From assembly GCF_013375935.1 (NCBI RefSeq), contig NZ_CP056117.1, positions 1,984,001-2,048,000 on the forward strand: a stretch of DNA of 64,000 nucleotides, read 5' to 3'. Both the position numbers and the translations under genes were made by a program. Each line of letters begins with the position of its first letter. Position 1 is the stretch's first letter. Below, piece by piece: positions 36,143-45,249 of the stretch. Origin of the DNA: Enterobacter cloacae. Lineage in GTDB: Bacteria; Pseudomonadota; Gammaproteobacteria; Enterobacterales; Enterobacteriaceae. Below the pieces are notes generated by a model. It did no database searches. It was given only the letters and a program-made list of their open reading frames with translations, and was not told the DNA's origin.

Positions 36143-36937
36143 ATGAAACAGTATCTTGAATTGATGAAAAAAGTGCTCGACGAGGGCACGCCGAAAAACG
36201 ACCGCACCGGCACCGGGACGCTCTCCATTTTTGGCCACCAGATGCGCTTCAATCTGCAGGAAGGCTTTCCTCTGGTGACGACGAAGCGCTGCCACCTGCG
36301 CTCGATCATTCATGAACTGCTCTGGTTCCTGCAAGGCGATACCAACGTTGCTTATCTGCATGAAAATAATGTCTCAATCTGGGACGAATGGGCAGATGAG
36401 AACGGCGACCTGGGGCCGGTTTACGGCAAGCAATGGCGCGCGTGGCCTACGCCAGACGGTCGCCATATCGACCAGATCACCACGGTAATGAACCAGCTGA
36501 AAAATGACCCTGACTCGCGCCGTATCATCGTTTCGGCCTGGAACGTCGGTGAGCTGGATAAAATGGCGCTGGCCCCGTGCCACGCCTTCTTCCAGTTCTA
36601 CGTGGCGGACGGCAAGCTCTCCTGCCAGCTTTATCAGCGTTCCTGCGACGTGTTCCTCGGCCTGCCGTTTAACATCGCCAGCTACGCGCTGTTAGTGCAC
36701 ATGATGGCCCAGCAGTGCGATCTTGAAGTGGGCGATTTTGTCTGGACGGGCGGGGATACTCACCTCTACAGCAACCATATGGAACAGACGCATCTCCAGC
36801 TGACGCGCGAACCGCGCGCGCTGCCGAAGCTGGTGATCAAACGTAAACCGGATTCGATCTTTGACTATCGTTTTGATGATTTCGAGATCGAGGGCTACGA
36901 CCCGCATCCCGGTATCAAGGCACCTGTCGCCATCTGA
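36143..36937 (+). CDS. thyA: Thymidylate synthase ThyA
   Basis: A 264-residue enzyme converting dUMP to dTMP with methylene-tetrahydrofolate. The nucleophilic Cys146 lies in [11 protein letters not shown]. Other blocks are [19 protein letters not shown] and [17 protein letters not shown] precedes the ATG. Same length as E. coli ThyA. A strong terminator follows. Confidence 0.98.
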   Translation: MKQYLELMKKVLDEGTPKNDRTGTGTLSIFGHQMRFNLQEGFPLVTTKRCHLRSIIHELLWFLQGDTNVAYLHENNVSIWDEWADENGDLGPVYGKQWRAWPTPDGRHIDQITTVMNQLKNDPDSRRIIVSAWNVGELDKMALAPCHAFFQFYVADGKLSCQLYQRSCDVFLGLPFNIASYALLVHMMAQQCDLEVGDFVWTGGDTHLYSNHMEQTHLQLTREPRALPKLVIKRKPDSIFDYRFDDFEIEGYDPHPGIKAPVAI

Positions 36938-36955
36938 TACGGCAAATCCTGACAC

Positions 36956-36986
36956 AACCGGCGCTCCCTGGCGCCGGTTTTTTTTT
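36956..36986 (+). terminator. Rho-independent terminator of thyA
   Basis: Perfect 9-bp stem AACCGGCGC/GCGCCGGTT with a 6-nt loop and a T-run. Confidence 0.9.
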
Positions 36987-37121
36987 GCGCCCGTTGCGTT
37001 CTTCGAGCCTGTTTCCAGAGAATATGCAACGCGCTGCAACAGGCTAAATTCTCCGGAATGCGCCTCGTAACGCTATGGTTTGCCGCTCGCGCCTAAACGG
37101 GCATTCCGCCACACTCCCGTC

Positions 37122-37586
37122 ATGAAAAATGAACATGGCTTTACGCTGATTGAAACCCTTATTGCCATCTCGCTGGTGGTGATCCTCAGCGCCACAGGGC
37201 TTTCCGGCTGGGACCGCTGGCAGCAGCGGCAGCGGCTCTGGCAAACCGCCTGTCAGGTGCGGGATTTCCTGGTGTTCCTGCGTAATGACGCTAACCGTCA
37301 CAACCGCGAACATACGATCGCGCTTCAGAGTGACGGGGAAAACGCCTGCCTGGTCAGCTCTGCGGCTTCGGGGTGTGATAGCGCCAGCCCCTTTGCGATG
37401 AAGCCGCTGTGGCCCGGGATCGCGATGGGCGACATCACGCCATCGCTGGGATTTTACGGCTTAAGGGACACCGCGTGGGCCGGACATATACGGGTGGAGA
37501 GCCGTGCCGGTACGTGGTGGGTGATTGTCTCAAACGGCGGGCGTATCCGGCTGTGCAATGCCGCAGGAGAAGCTGGATGTCAGTAA
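37122..37586 (+). CDS. ppdA: Minor pseudopilin-like protein PpdA
   Basis: A 154-residue type IV pilin-like protein. After a short leader (MKNEHG) comes the prepilin peptidase site G|FTLIETLIAIS, with Glu5 of the mature N-terminal helix. It corresponds to E. coli PpdA, a minor pseudopilin thought to prime type II secretion or type IV pilus assembly. First of four overlapping genes before recC; ppdB overlaps its last 10 nt. Confidence 0.92.
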   Translation: MKNEHGFTLIETLIAISLVVILSATGLSGWDRWQQRQRLWQTACQVRDFLVFLRNDANRHNREHTIALQSDGENACLVSSAASGCDSASPFAMKPLWPGIAMGDITPSLGFYGLRDTAWAGHIRVESRAGTWWVIVSNGGRIRLCNAAGEAGCQ

Positions 37587-38137
37587 ATCAAAAAGGGTTC
37601 TCGCTCACGGAGGTGCTGATTGCAATGGCAATAGGCAGCATTCTGTTACTCAGCACGTCGCGTTTGCTGCCGGGGCTTCAGCGGAGCGTTTTGCTGCAAT
37701 CCGGGCAGCTTGAACTGGAAGGTGAGGTCTGGCAGCGTCTGCTCGCGATCGGTAAACAGCTACAGAGAGCAGGCTACTGTGCCGGGCATTGCCAGGGGCA
37801 GGGAATGGCTCTCGGCAGGCAAGGGCAGTGTCTAATTGTGCGATGGGATGCCAACAGCAACGGCCAGTGGGATGCCACCGCGTCAGAAAATGACAGCACG
37901 GGGTATCGGCTTGAGGCCGGTTCGCTTGAAACGCTGCGGGGCGCGACATCCTGTGAGGGTAAGGGCTGGGATAAACTCACCGACCCTGAGCAGATCTTCA
38001 TCGAGCAGTTCTGGGTCAGCAAATCCGACCATCCTGGCTTTGCACCGGTAATGACGCTTGAGTTGAGCGGCCGCAGCAAAGGTGCACTGACCGCGCCCTT
38101 TTCGGTCCGCTATAGCGTTACGGGGTTTAACCTGTGA
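37577..38137 (+). CDS. ppdB: Minor pseudopilin-like protein PpdB
   Basis: A 186-residue pilin-like protein with leader MSVNQKG and cleavage site G|FSLTEVLIAMAIGS, including Glu5, then a cysteine-containing globular part (YCAGHCQGQG). It matches E. coli PpdB in length and position. The ATG at 37577 lies inside the end of ppdA; a longer frame from 37409 is out of keeping with the leader. It overlaps ygdB by 4 nt. Confidence 0.92.
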   Translation: MSVNQKGFSLTEVLIAMAIGSILLLSTSRLLPGLQRSVLLQSGQLELEGEVWQRLLAIGKQLQRAGYCAGHCQGQGMALGRQGQCLIVRWDANSNGQWDATASENDSTGYRLEAGSLETLRGATSCEGKGWDKLTDPEQIFIEQFWVSKSDHPGFAPVMTLELSGRSKGALTAPFSVRYSVTGFNL

Positions 38138-38532
38138 GTCGCCAGAGGGGAATGGCGTCGCTGGCGCTGGTTCTGCTTATGCTGATGCTCGGCACGCTGA
38201 TCCTCACCGGATTAAACCAGCAGCTGCAAACCTACAGCATGCTGGTAAGTGGCGAGAGCCATTTTGTCCGCCAGCAGGCTGCCGTGCAATCTGCCCTGGA
38301 GTGGGGACGGGTTCAGCGCTGGGCTTTGCAGCCGGAGGTGCAGTGCAGGCAGGTGCAGCGTGTGCGGGTTTGCTTACGGCGGTTTGACGAGCGCGTTTTG
38401 CTCATCGCCGGCAATGACGACCTGCTGCTGTGGCGAGGAGGAGAGGTGGCGGAAGGGCAGATACGGTTTTCTACCCACGGCTGGAGCGATTTCTGCCCGC
38501 TTAAGGAGAGTGCGCTATGTCAGTTACCCTGA
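38134..38532 (+). CDS. ygdB: Pilin-like protein YgdB (DUF2509)
   Basis: A 132-residue protein with an N-terminal hydrophobic helix after MSRQRGMASLALVLLMLML. The G|MASLA context resembles a PilX/GspK-type minor pilin in which Glu5 is absent. It starts with GTG overlapping the ppdB stop. Same place as E. coli ygdB, between ppdB and ppdC. Function unproven. Confidence 0.88.
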   Translation: MSRQRGMASLALVLLMLMLGTLILTGLNQQLQTYSMLVSGESHFVRQQAAVQSALEWGRVQRWALQPEVQCRQVQRVRVCLRRFDERVLLIAGNDDLLLWRGGEVAEGQIRFSTHGWSDFCPLKESALCQLP

Positions 38533-38840
38533 GTAAGCAACAAGGATTTAGCATCGTGGAGGCTTTGCTGGCAATGATGCTGCTGGTTGTGGTTGTCACG
38601 GCATTGACCGGGTATTATCGCGCGCTGGCAACGCGGTTTACGGCGCTGAGCCAGTATCGCGAACTATGGCAGCATGCCTGGAATCAGTCGCAGCTCTCAA
38701 CGTTGCCGCTTCCGCCCGGCTGGCAGGTCAGTCGGGGGCAGACAACGCAGTCCGGATGTGTCAGCATCACGGTCACACTTATTTCTCCTCTGGGGCGGCA
38801 GGGCGCGTTAACGCGTCTGCATTGCCCGGTTAGCCGGTAG
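38517..38840 (+). CDS. ppdC: Minor pseudopilin-like protein PpdC
   Basis: A 107-residue pilin-like protein with leader MSVTLSKQQG and site G|FSIVEALLAMMLLVVVV (Glu5 present). It overlaps the end of ygdB by 16 nt, and recC follows 12 nt later, so the whole ppdA-ppdB-ygdB-ppdC-recC string is probably one transcript. Same length as E. coli PpdC. Confidence 0.92.
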   Translation: MSVTLSKQQGFSIVEALLAMMLLVVVVTALTGYYRALATRFTALSQYRELWQHAWNQSQLSTLPLPPGWQVSRGQTTQSGCVSITVTLISPLGRQGALTRLHCPVSR

Positions 38841-38852
38841 TCGGGAGCGTTT

Positions 38853-41800
38853 ATGCTAAGGGTTTACCACTCAAATCGTCTGGATGTGCTGGAAGCACTG
38901 ATGGAGTATATCGTCGAGCAAGAGCGTCTTGACGATCCGTTTGAGCCAGAAATGGTGCTGGTGCAGAGCACCGGTATGGCGCAGTGGCTGCAAATGTCCC
39001 TTTCGCAGAAATTTGGCATTGCGGCGAATATCGACTTTCCGTTGCCCGCGAGCTTTATCTGGGAGATGTTTGTACGCGTGCTGCCGGATATCCCTGAGCA
39101 GAGCGCTTTCAACAAACAGAGCATGGCCTGGAAGCTGATGACGCTGCTCCCGGACATGCTGGAGCAGGATGAGTTTGCCATGCTGCGCCACTATCTGAAT
39201 GACGACACCGACAAGCGCAAGCTTTTCCAGCTGGCCTCACGCACCGCCGACCTCTATGACCAGTATCTGGTTTACCGCGCGGAGTGGCTGATTCGCTGGG
39301 AAGCCGGTGAACTGGTGGATGGCTTGCCGGAAGCGCAAATCTGGCAGGCTCCGCTCTGGAAAGCGCTGGTTGAGCATACCGAAAAACTTGGTCAGCCTAA
39401 GTGGCACCGCGCTAATTTATACGATCGGTTTATCTCAATTCTTGAGAACACCCCGGAACGGCCCGCTCGCCTGCCGTCACGCGTGTTCATTTGCGGTATC
39501 TCCGCGCTGCCGCCGGTCTACCTGAACGCGCTAAAAGCGCTGGGTAACCATACTGATATCCATATTCTCTTTACCAACCCGTGTCGTCACTATTGGGGGG
39601 ATATTCAGGATCCGCGCTGGCTTTCACGACTGGTCACCCGCCAGAGAAAGCGCCTCTTTGAAGAACGCGCCGTGCCCCTGTTTAAAGACAGCGAAAACGC
39701 GGCGCAGCTGTTTGATGAAGAGGGGATCCAGAACCTGCCGAACCCGCTGCTGGCCTCGTGGGGCAAGCTTGGGCGCGACTATATCTATCTGCTTTCGGAA
39801 ATCACCTCCTCCGGTGAAGGCGATGTGGATGCGTTTGCGGACATAACGCCGGACAGCCTGCTGCACAACATTCAGCTCGATATCCTGGATTTAGAAAACC
39901 GTGCCGTTGCCGGGATCACCGCCGAGGAATTTGCCCGTAGCGATAAGAAGCGCAGGCTCAATCCCGACGATCGCAGTATCGCGATCCACGTATGCCACAG
40001 CCCCCAGCGTGAAGTTGAAATTCTGCACGATCGCCTGCTGGCTATGTTGCACGACGACCCAACCCTGACGCCGCGCGATATCGTAGTGATGGTGGCGGAT
40101 ATCGACAGCTACAGCCCGTTTATCCAGGCGGTATTTGGCAGCGCAACGGGCGATCGCTACCTGCCGTACGCGATCTCAGACCGCCGCGCCCGCCAGTCTC
40201 ATCCGGCGCTGCAGGCCTTTATCAGCCTGCTTTCGCTGCCTGATAGCCGGTTTATTTCTGAGGACGTACTGGCCTTGCTGGATGTGCCGGTGCTGGCGGC
40301 ACGTTTCGATATCAATGAAGAAGGGCTGCGCTACCTGCGCCAGTGGGTCAACGAATCCGGCGTCCGCTGGGGAATTGACGATGATAACGTCCAGGAGTTC
40401 GAGCTTCCTCCGACAGGCCAGCACACCTGGCAGTTTGGCCTGACGCGCATGCTGCTGGGGTATGCGATGGAGAACAGCCAGGGCGAATGGAATGACGTGC
40501 TGCCCTATGACGAATCCAGTGGGTTAATCGCGGAGCTGGTCGGCCATTTAGCCTCGCTGCTGATGCAGCTCAATCGCTGGCGTCGTTCGCTGATGCAGCC
40601 TCGTCCGCTTGAAGAGTGGCTGCCAATTTGCCGCGAAATGCTGAACGATTTCTTCCTGCCTGACAGCGAAACGGAAGCCGCCATGGCGCTTATCGAGAAG
40701 CAGTGGCAGGCCATCGTTGATGAGGGCGTAAATTCACACTATCACGAGGCGGTTCCCCTTTCGCTTCTGCGCGATGAGCTGACGCAGCGTCTCGATCAGG
40801 AGCGTATCAGCCAGCGCTTCCTTGCGGGGCCGGTGAATATCTGTACCCTGATGCCCATGCGTTCCATTCCGTTCAGGGTGGTGTGTCTGCTCGGCATGAA
40901 CGACGGCATTTATCCGCGCGCGCTGCCGCCGTTGGGCTTCGATCTCATGAGCTCGCAGCCGAAGCGGGGCGACCGCAGCCGCCGCGATGATGACCGTTAT
41001 CTGTTCCTGGAAGCGCTGATTTCTGCGCAGAGCAGGCTGTATATCAGCTATATCGGGCGGTCAATTCAGGGCAACAGCGAGCGTTTCCCGTCCGTGCTGG
41101 TGCAGGAGCTGTTGGACTACATCGGGCAAAGTCACTACCTGCCTGGGGATGAAGCCCTTAACTGCGACGAAAGCGAGCGTCGGGTGAAAGCGCATATCAC
41201 CTGTCACCATTCACGTATGCCGTTTGATCCTGTCAACTATGTTCCTGATGAACAGCAGAGCTACGCCCGGGAGTGGCTTCCCGCCGCGAAGAAAGCGGGG
41301 ACGCCGCAAACCGATTTTATTCAGGAGCTTGAGCCGCGCGTCATTGACGCTCTGACCTTTGAGCAGCTGCAGCGCTTTTGGGCGCACCCGGTTCGGGCCT
41401 TTTTCCAGCAACGCCTGCAGGTGAACTTCCGCTCAGAAGAGAGCGAAATTCCGGATGCCGAACCGTTTATTCTGGACGGGCTGGAGCGCTTTAAGCTCAA
41501 TTCCCAGCTTCTGAATGCGCTGGTCGATGAGGAAGATGCCAGCAAGCTGTTCCGTCGTTACCGGGCATCCGGGCTATTACCGTACGGGGCTTTTGGAGAG
41601 ATCGTCTGGGATGCCCAGTGCGAGGAGATGCGAGCCCTTGCTGACCGCGTTATCGCATGTCGACAGCCTGGAAGCAGCATTGAAATCGATCTCGATTGTA
41701 ACGGTGTGCACCTCAGCGGCTGGCTCACCCACGTGCAGTCTGACGGGCTGCTGCGCTGGCGTCCGTCCCTGCTCAGCGTTTCACATGGCCTGCAACTCTG

Positions 41801-42227
41801 GCTCGAACATCTTGTCTACAGTGCGGGTGGTAACGAAGGCGAAAGCCGGCTGTTTGTGCGTAAGGACGGCGAGTGGCGCTTCCCACCGATGAAGCCTGAG
41901 CAGGCGCTGTCGTATCTGTCGCTTTATATTGAAGGTTACCGGCAGGGAATGAACAAACCTCTGCTTTTGCTGCCTGAAAGTGGGGGGGCGTGGATAAAAG
42001 CCTGTTACGACGCGCAGAATGATGCCATGTTAACGGATGATGCTTCGCTGCAAAAAGCGCGCAGCAAGTTTTTGCAGGCCTACGAAGGGAACATGATGGT
42101 GCGTGGCGAAGGTGAAGATGTCTGGTATCAGCGCTTATGGCGCACGCTTGAGCCAGAATACTTCGACATTATCACGGAAGAGGCACAACGCTACCTGTTA
42201 CCGTTGTTTAAATTTAATCAGTCCTGA
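38853..42227 (+). CDS. recC: Exodeoxyribonuclease V gamma subunit RecC
   Basis: A 1124-residue subunit (E. coli 1122) of the RecBCD helicase-nuclease. RecC has inactive helicase-like domains that read the Chi sequence in the unwound strand. The N-terminus LRVYHSNRLDVLEALMEYIVE and the block VCLLGMNDGIYPRALPPLGFDLM are typical. It is separated from recB-recD by ptrA, the conserved enterobacterial order recC-ptrA-recB-recD. Confidence 0.97.
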   Translation: MLRVYHSNRLDVLEALMEYIVEQERLDDPFEPEMVLVQSTGMAQWLQMSLSQKFGIAANIDFPLPASFIWEMFVRVLPDIPEQSAFNKQSMAWKLMTLLPDMLEQDEFAMLRHYLNDDTDKRKLFQLASRTADLYDQYLVYRAEWLIRWEAGELVDGLPEAQIWQAPLWKALVEHTEKLGQPKWHRANLYDRFISILENTPERPARLPSRVFICGISALPPVYLNALKALGNHTDIHILFTNPCRHYWGDIQDPRWLSRLVTRQRKRLFEERAVPLFKDSENAAQLFDEEGIQNLPNPLLASWGKLGRDYIYLLSEITSSGEGDVDAFADITPDSLLHNIQLDILDLENRAVAGITAEEFARSDKKRRLNPDDRSIAIHVCHSPQREVEILHDRLLAMLHDDPTLTPRDIVVMVADIDSYSPFIQAVFGSATGDRYLPYAISDRRARQSHPALQAFISLLSLPDSRFISEDVLALLDVPVLAARFDINEEGLRYLRQWVNESGVRWGIDDDNVQEFELPPTGQHTWQFGLTRMLLGYAMENSQGEWNDVLPYDESSGLIAELVGHLASLLMQLNRWRRSLMQPRPLEEWLPICREMLNDFFLPDSETEAAMALIEKQWQAIVDEGVNSHYHEAVPLSLLRDELTQRLDQERISQRFLAGPVNICTLMPMRSIPFRVVCLLGMNDGIYPRALPPLGFDLMSSQPKRGDRSRRDDDRYLFLEALISAQSRLYISYIGRSIQGNSERFPSVLVQELLDYIGQSHYLPGDEALNCDESERRVKAHITCHHSRMPFDPVNYVPDEQQSYAREWLPAAKKAGTPQTDFIQELEPRVIDALTFEQLQRFWAHPVRAFFQQRLQVNFRSEESEIPDAEPFILDGLERFKLNSQLLNALVDEEDASKLFRRYRASGLLPYGAFGEIVWDAQCEEMRALADRVIACRQPGSSIEIDLDCNGVHLSGWLTHVQSDGLLRWRPSLLSVSHGLQLWLEHLVYSAGGNEGESRLFVRKDGEWRFPPMKPEQALSYLSLYIEGYRQGMNKPLLLLPESGGAWIKACYDAQNDAMLTDDASLQKARSKFLQAYEGNMMVRGEGEDVWYQRLWRTLEPEYFDIITEEAQRYLLPLFKFNQS

Positions 42228-42366
42228 TCGCTGTATAAAAATTGCGCAGTATGAGGTGTTCATTTATGATGCACCTCTTATCACGGACTGATGTACCTAA
42301 AGAAAGAGATGCTGGCATGTCCAGCACGCACGTTGTTAATGATGTAGCCGTGATAAAGAGGTCGTA

Positions 42367-45249
42367 ATGCCAGGCAGCACCCTGTTCAAAGCGTTTGTTT
42401 TGTTTATCGCCCTTTGGGCTCCCGTCACTCAGGCAGCTTCCGGTTGGCAACCCGTTCAGGAAACAATCCGTAAGAGCGAGAAGGATACCCGCCAGTATCA
42501 GGCTATTCGTCTTGATAACGGGATGACCGTGCTGCTGGTTTCCGATCCGCAGGCGGTGAAGTCGCTCTCCGCACTGGTTGTGCCGGTTGGATCGCTGGAA
42601 GATCCTGACGCCCATCCTGGGCTGGCGCACTATCTCGAACATATGACGCTGATGGGCTCTAAAAAATACCCGCAGCCGGATAGCCTGTCCGAATTTCTGA
42701 AGATGCACGGCGGCAGCCATAACGCCAGCACCGCACCGTATCGCACCGCGTTTTACCTTGAAGTGGAAAATGATGCGCTTGACGGAGCGGTGGACCGACT
42801 GGCGGATGCCATTGCCGCACCGCTGCTGGATAAAAAATACGCCGACCGTGAACGCAACGCCGTGAACGCTGAGCTGACGATGGCGCGCACCCGAGACGGT
42901 ATGCGCATGGCGCAGGTTAGCGCCGAAACCATCAATCCTGCTCACCCGGGCTCGCGCTTCTCCGGCGGCAACCTTGAAACGCTGAGCGATAAACCGGGCA
43001 GCCCGGTGCTCGACGCGCTGCATGCGTTTCGCGATAAATATTATTCCGCCAACCTGATGAAGGCGGTCATCTACAGCAACAAACCGTTGCCGGAGCTGGC
43101 GGCCATGGCGGCGAAGACCTATGGCCGGGTGCCAAATAAAAATATCGATCTGCCGAAGATTAACGTGCCGGTTGTCACCGACGCGCAAAAAGGCATCGTT
43201 ATCCACTACGTGCCGGCACTGCCGCGCAAGGTGTTACGCGTTGAGTTTCGTATTGATAACAACACGGCGCAGTTCCGCAGCAAAACCGACGAGCTGGTGA
43301 CCTATCTTATCGGCAACCGCAGCCCGGGCACGCTTTCCGACTGGCTGCAAAAGCAGGGGCTGGTGGAAGGCATTCGCGCTGACTCCGATCCCGTGGTGAA
43401 CGGTAACAGCGGCGTGCTGGCCATCTCCGCCACGCTGACGGATAAAGGGCTGGCGCACCGTGACGAGGTCGTTGCGGCCATTTTCAGCTATCTCGGTCTG
43501 CTGCGGGAGAAAGGCGTCGATAAACGCTATTTTGACGAGCTGGCCCACGTGCTGGATCTCGACTTCCGCTACCCGTCAATTACGCGTGACATGGATTACG
43601 TTGAGTGGCTGGCAGATACCATGATCCGCGTGCCGGTGGAGCATACGCTGGATGCGGTAAATATTGCCGACCAGTATGACGCCGCAGCGCTTAACGCACG
43701 TCTGGCGATGATGACGCCGCAGAACGCCAGGGTCTGGTATATCAGCCCGAACGAACCGCATAACAAAACGGCCTATTTCGTCGATGCCCCGTATCAGGTA
43801 GAAAAAATTAGCGAACAAACCTTCGCTGGCTGGCAGAAAAAGGCTGGCGAGATTGCGCTGAAGCTGCCGGAGCTTAACCCCTACATCCCGGATGACTTCT
43901 CGCTGATCAAAACCGCCAAAGCTTATCCGCACCCGACGCTGATTGTTGATGAGCCGACGCTGCGCGTGGTTTACACCCCAAGCCGCTATTTTGCCGACGA
44001 GCCCAAAGCCGACGTCAGCGTGGTGCTGCGCAATCCAAAGGCGATGGACAGCGCCAGAAATCAGGTGATGTTTGCGCTCAACGATTATCTGGCCGGTATT
44101 GCCCTCGATCAGCTCAGCAACCAGGCCGCCGTTGGCGGTATCAGCTTCTCGACCAACGCCAATAACGGCCTGATGGTTAACGCCAACGGCTACACCCAGC
44201 GTTTGCCGCAGCTGTTCGAGGCGCTGCTGGACGGCTATTTCAGCTACACGCCAACGGAAGAGCAGCTGGAGCAGGCCAAATCCTGGTATGCGCAGATGAT
44301 GGATTCTGCGGAGAAGGGCAAAGCCTTCGATCAGGCTATTATGCCCGCCCAGATGCTGTCGCAAATTCCCTACTTCCAGCGCGAAGATCGCCGCGCGTTA
44401 CTGCCCTCAATCACCTTAAAAGAGGTGCTGGCTTACCGCGATGCGCTGAAAAGCAACACCCGTCCAGAGTTCCTGGTGGTGGGGAACATGAGCGAAGAGC
44501 AGGCAAAAACGCTGGCGCAAAACGTGCGTAAGCAGCTGGGCTCGAAGGGCGATGAGTGGTGCCGAAATCAGGACGTGCTGGTGGAGAAAAAGCAGAACGT
44601 TCTCTTCGAGAAGGCGGGGAGCAGCACCGACTCCGCGCTGGCCGCCGTGTTTGTCCCTACCGGTTATGATGAATATACCAGCTCGGCGCAGAGCGCCGTG
44701 CTCGGACAAATTATTCAGCCGTGGTTCTACAACCAGCTGCGTACCGAAGAACAGCTGGGCTACGCCGTGTTCGCCTTCTCCATGAACGTGGGCCGTCAGT
44801 GGGGGCTGGGCTTCCTTCTGCAAAGCAGCGACAGGCAACCGGCTTATCTGTGGCAGCGCTATCAGGCCTTCTTCCCGCAGGCGGAAGCAAAGCTTCGCGC
44901 CATGAAGCCGGAAGAGTTTGCCCAGATCCAGCAGGCGGTCATTGCCCAGGTAATGCAGCCACCGCAGACGCTGGGTGAAGAGGCGTCGCAGCTGAGCAAA
45001 GATTTTGATCGCGGTAATATGAAATTCGATTCGCGTGATAAAATCGTGGCCGAAATAAAACAGCTAACGCCACAAAAGGTTGCCGATTTCTTCCATCAGG
45101 CGGTGGTAAAACCGCAGGGTATGGCCATCCTCTCCCAGGTCTCTGGTAGCCAGAGCGGGAAAGCGGACTACGTGAAGTCGAAGGAGTGGACCCTCTGGAA
45201 GAGCGTTAGCGCACTGCAACAAACTATGCCCTGGAGTAAGAAAGAATGA
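42367..45249 (+). CDS. ptrA: Protease III / pitrilysin PtrA
   Basis: A 960-residue periplasmic zinc metalloprotease (M16A). The signal peptide ends at TQA (about residue 23). The inverted zinc motif HxxEH is AHYLEHM (His88, Glu91, His92), with a third ligand in NAVNAELTMAR (Glu169). It degrades small peptides such as insulin B chain in vitro. The ATG has AGAGG upstream. The gene end overlaps the recB start (ATGA), so recB depends on ptrA translation. Confidence 0.97.
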   Translation: MPGSTLFKAFVLFIALWAPVTQAASGWQPVQETIRKSEKDTRQYQAIRLDNGMTVLLVSDPQAVKSLSALVVPVGSLEDPDAHPGLAHYLEHMTLMGSKKYPQPDSLSEFLKMHGGSHNASTAPYRTAFYLEVENDALDGAVDRLADAIAAPLLDKKYADRERNAVNAELTMARTRDGMRMAQVSAETINPAHPGSRFSGGNLETLSDKPGSPVLDALHAFRDKYYSANLMKAVIYSNKPLPELAAMAAKTYGRVPNKNIDLPKINVPVVTDAQKGIVIHYVPALPRKVLRVEFRIDNNTAQFRSKTDELVTYLIGNRSPGTLSDWLQKQGLVEGIRADSDPVVNGNSGVLAISATLTDKGLAHRDEVVAAIFSYLGLLREKGVDKRYFDELAHVLDLDFRYPSITRDMDYVEWLADTMIRVPVEHTLDAVNIADQYDAAALNARLAMMTPQNARVWYISPNEPHNKTAYFVDAPYQVEKISEQTFAGWQKKAGEIALKLPELNPYIPDDFSLIKTAKAYPHPTLIVDEPTLRVVYTPSRYFADEPKADVSVVLRNPKAMDSARNQVMFALNDYLAGIALDQLSNQAAVGGISFSTNANNGLMVNANGYTQRLPQLFEALLDGYFSYTPTEEQLEQAKSWYAQMMDSAEKGKAFDQAIMPAQMLSQIPYFQREDRRALLPSITLKEVLAYRDALKSNTRPEFLVVGNMSEEQAKTLAQNVRKQLGSKGDEWCRNQDVLVEKKQNVLFEKAGSSTDSALAAVFVPTGYDEYTSSAQSAVLGQIIQPWFYNQLRTEEQLGYAVFAFSMNVGRQWGLGFLLQSSDRQPAYLWQRYQAFFPQAEAKLRAMKPEEFAQIQQAVIAQVMQPPQTLGEEASQLSKDFDRGNMKFDSRDKIVAEIKQLTPQKVADFFHQAVVKPQGMAILSQVSGSQSGKADYVKSKEWTLWKSVSALQQTMPWSKKE

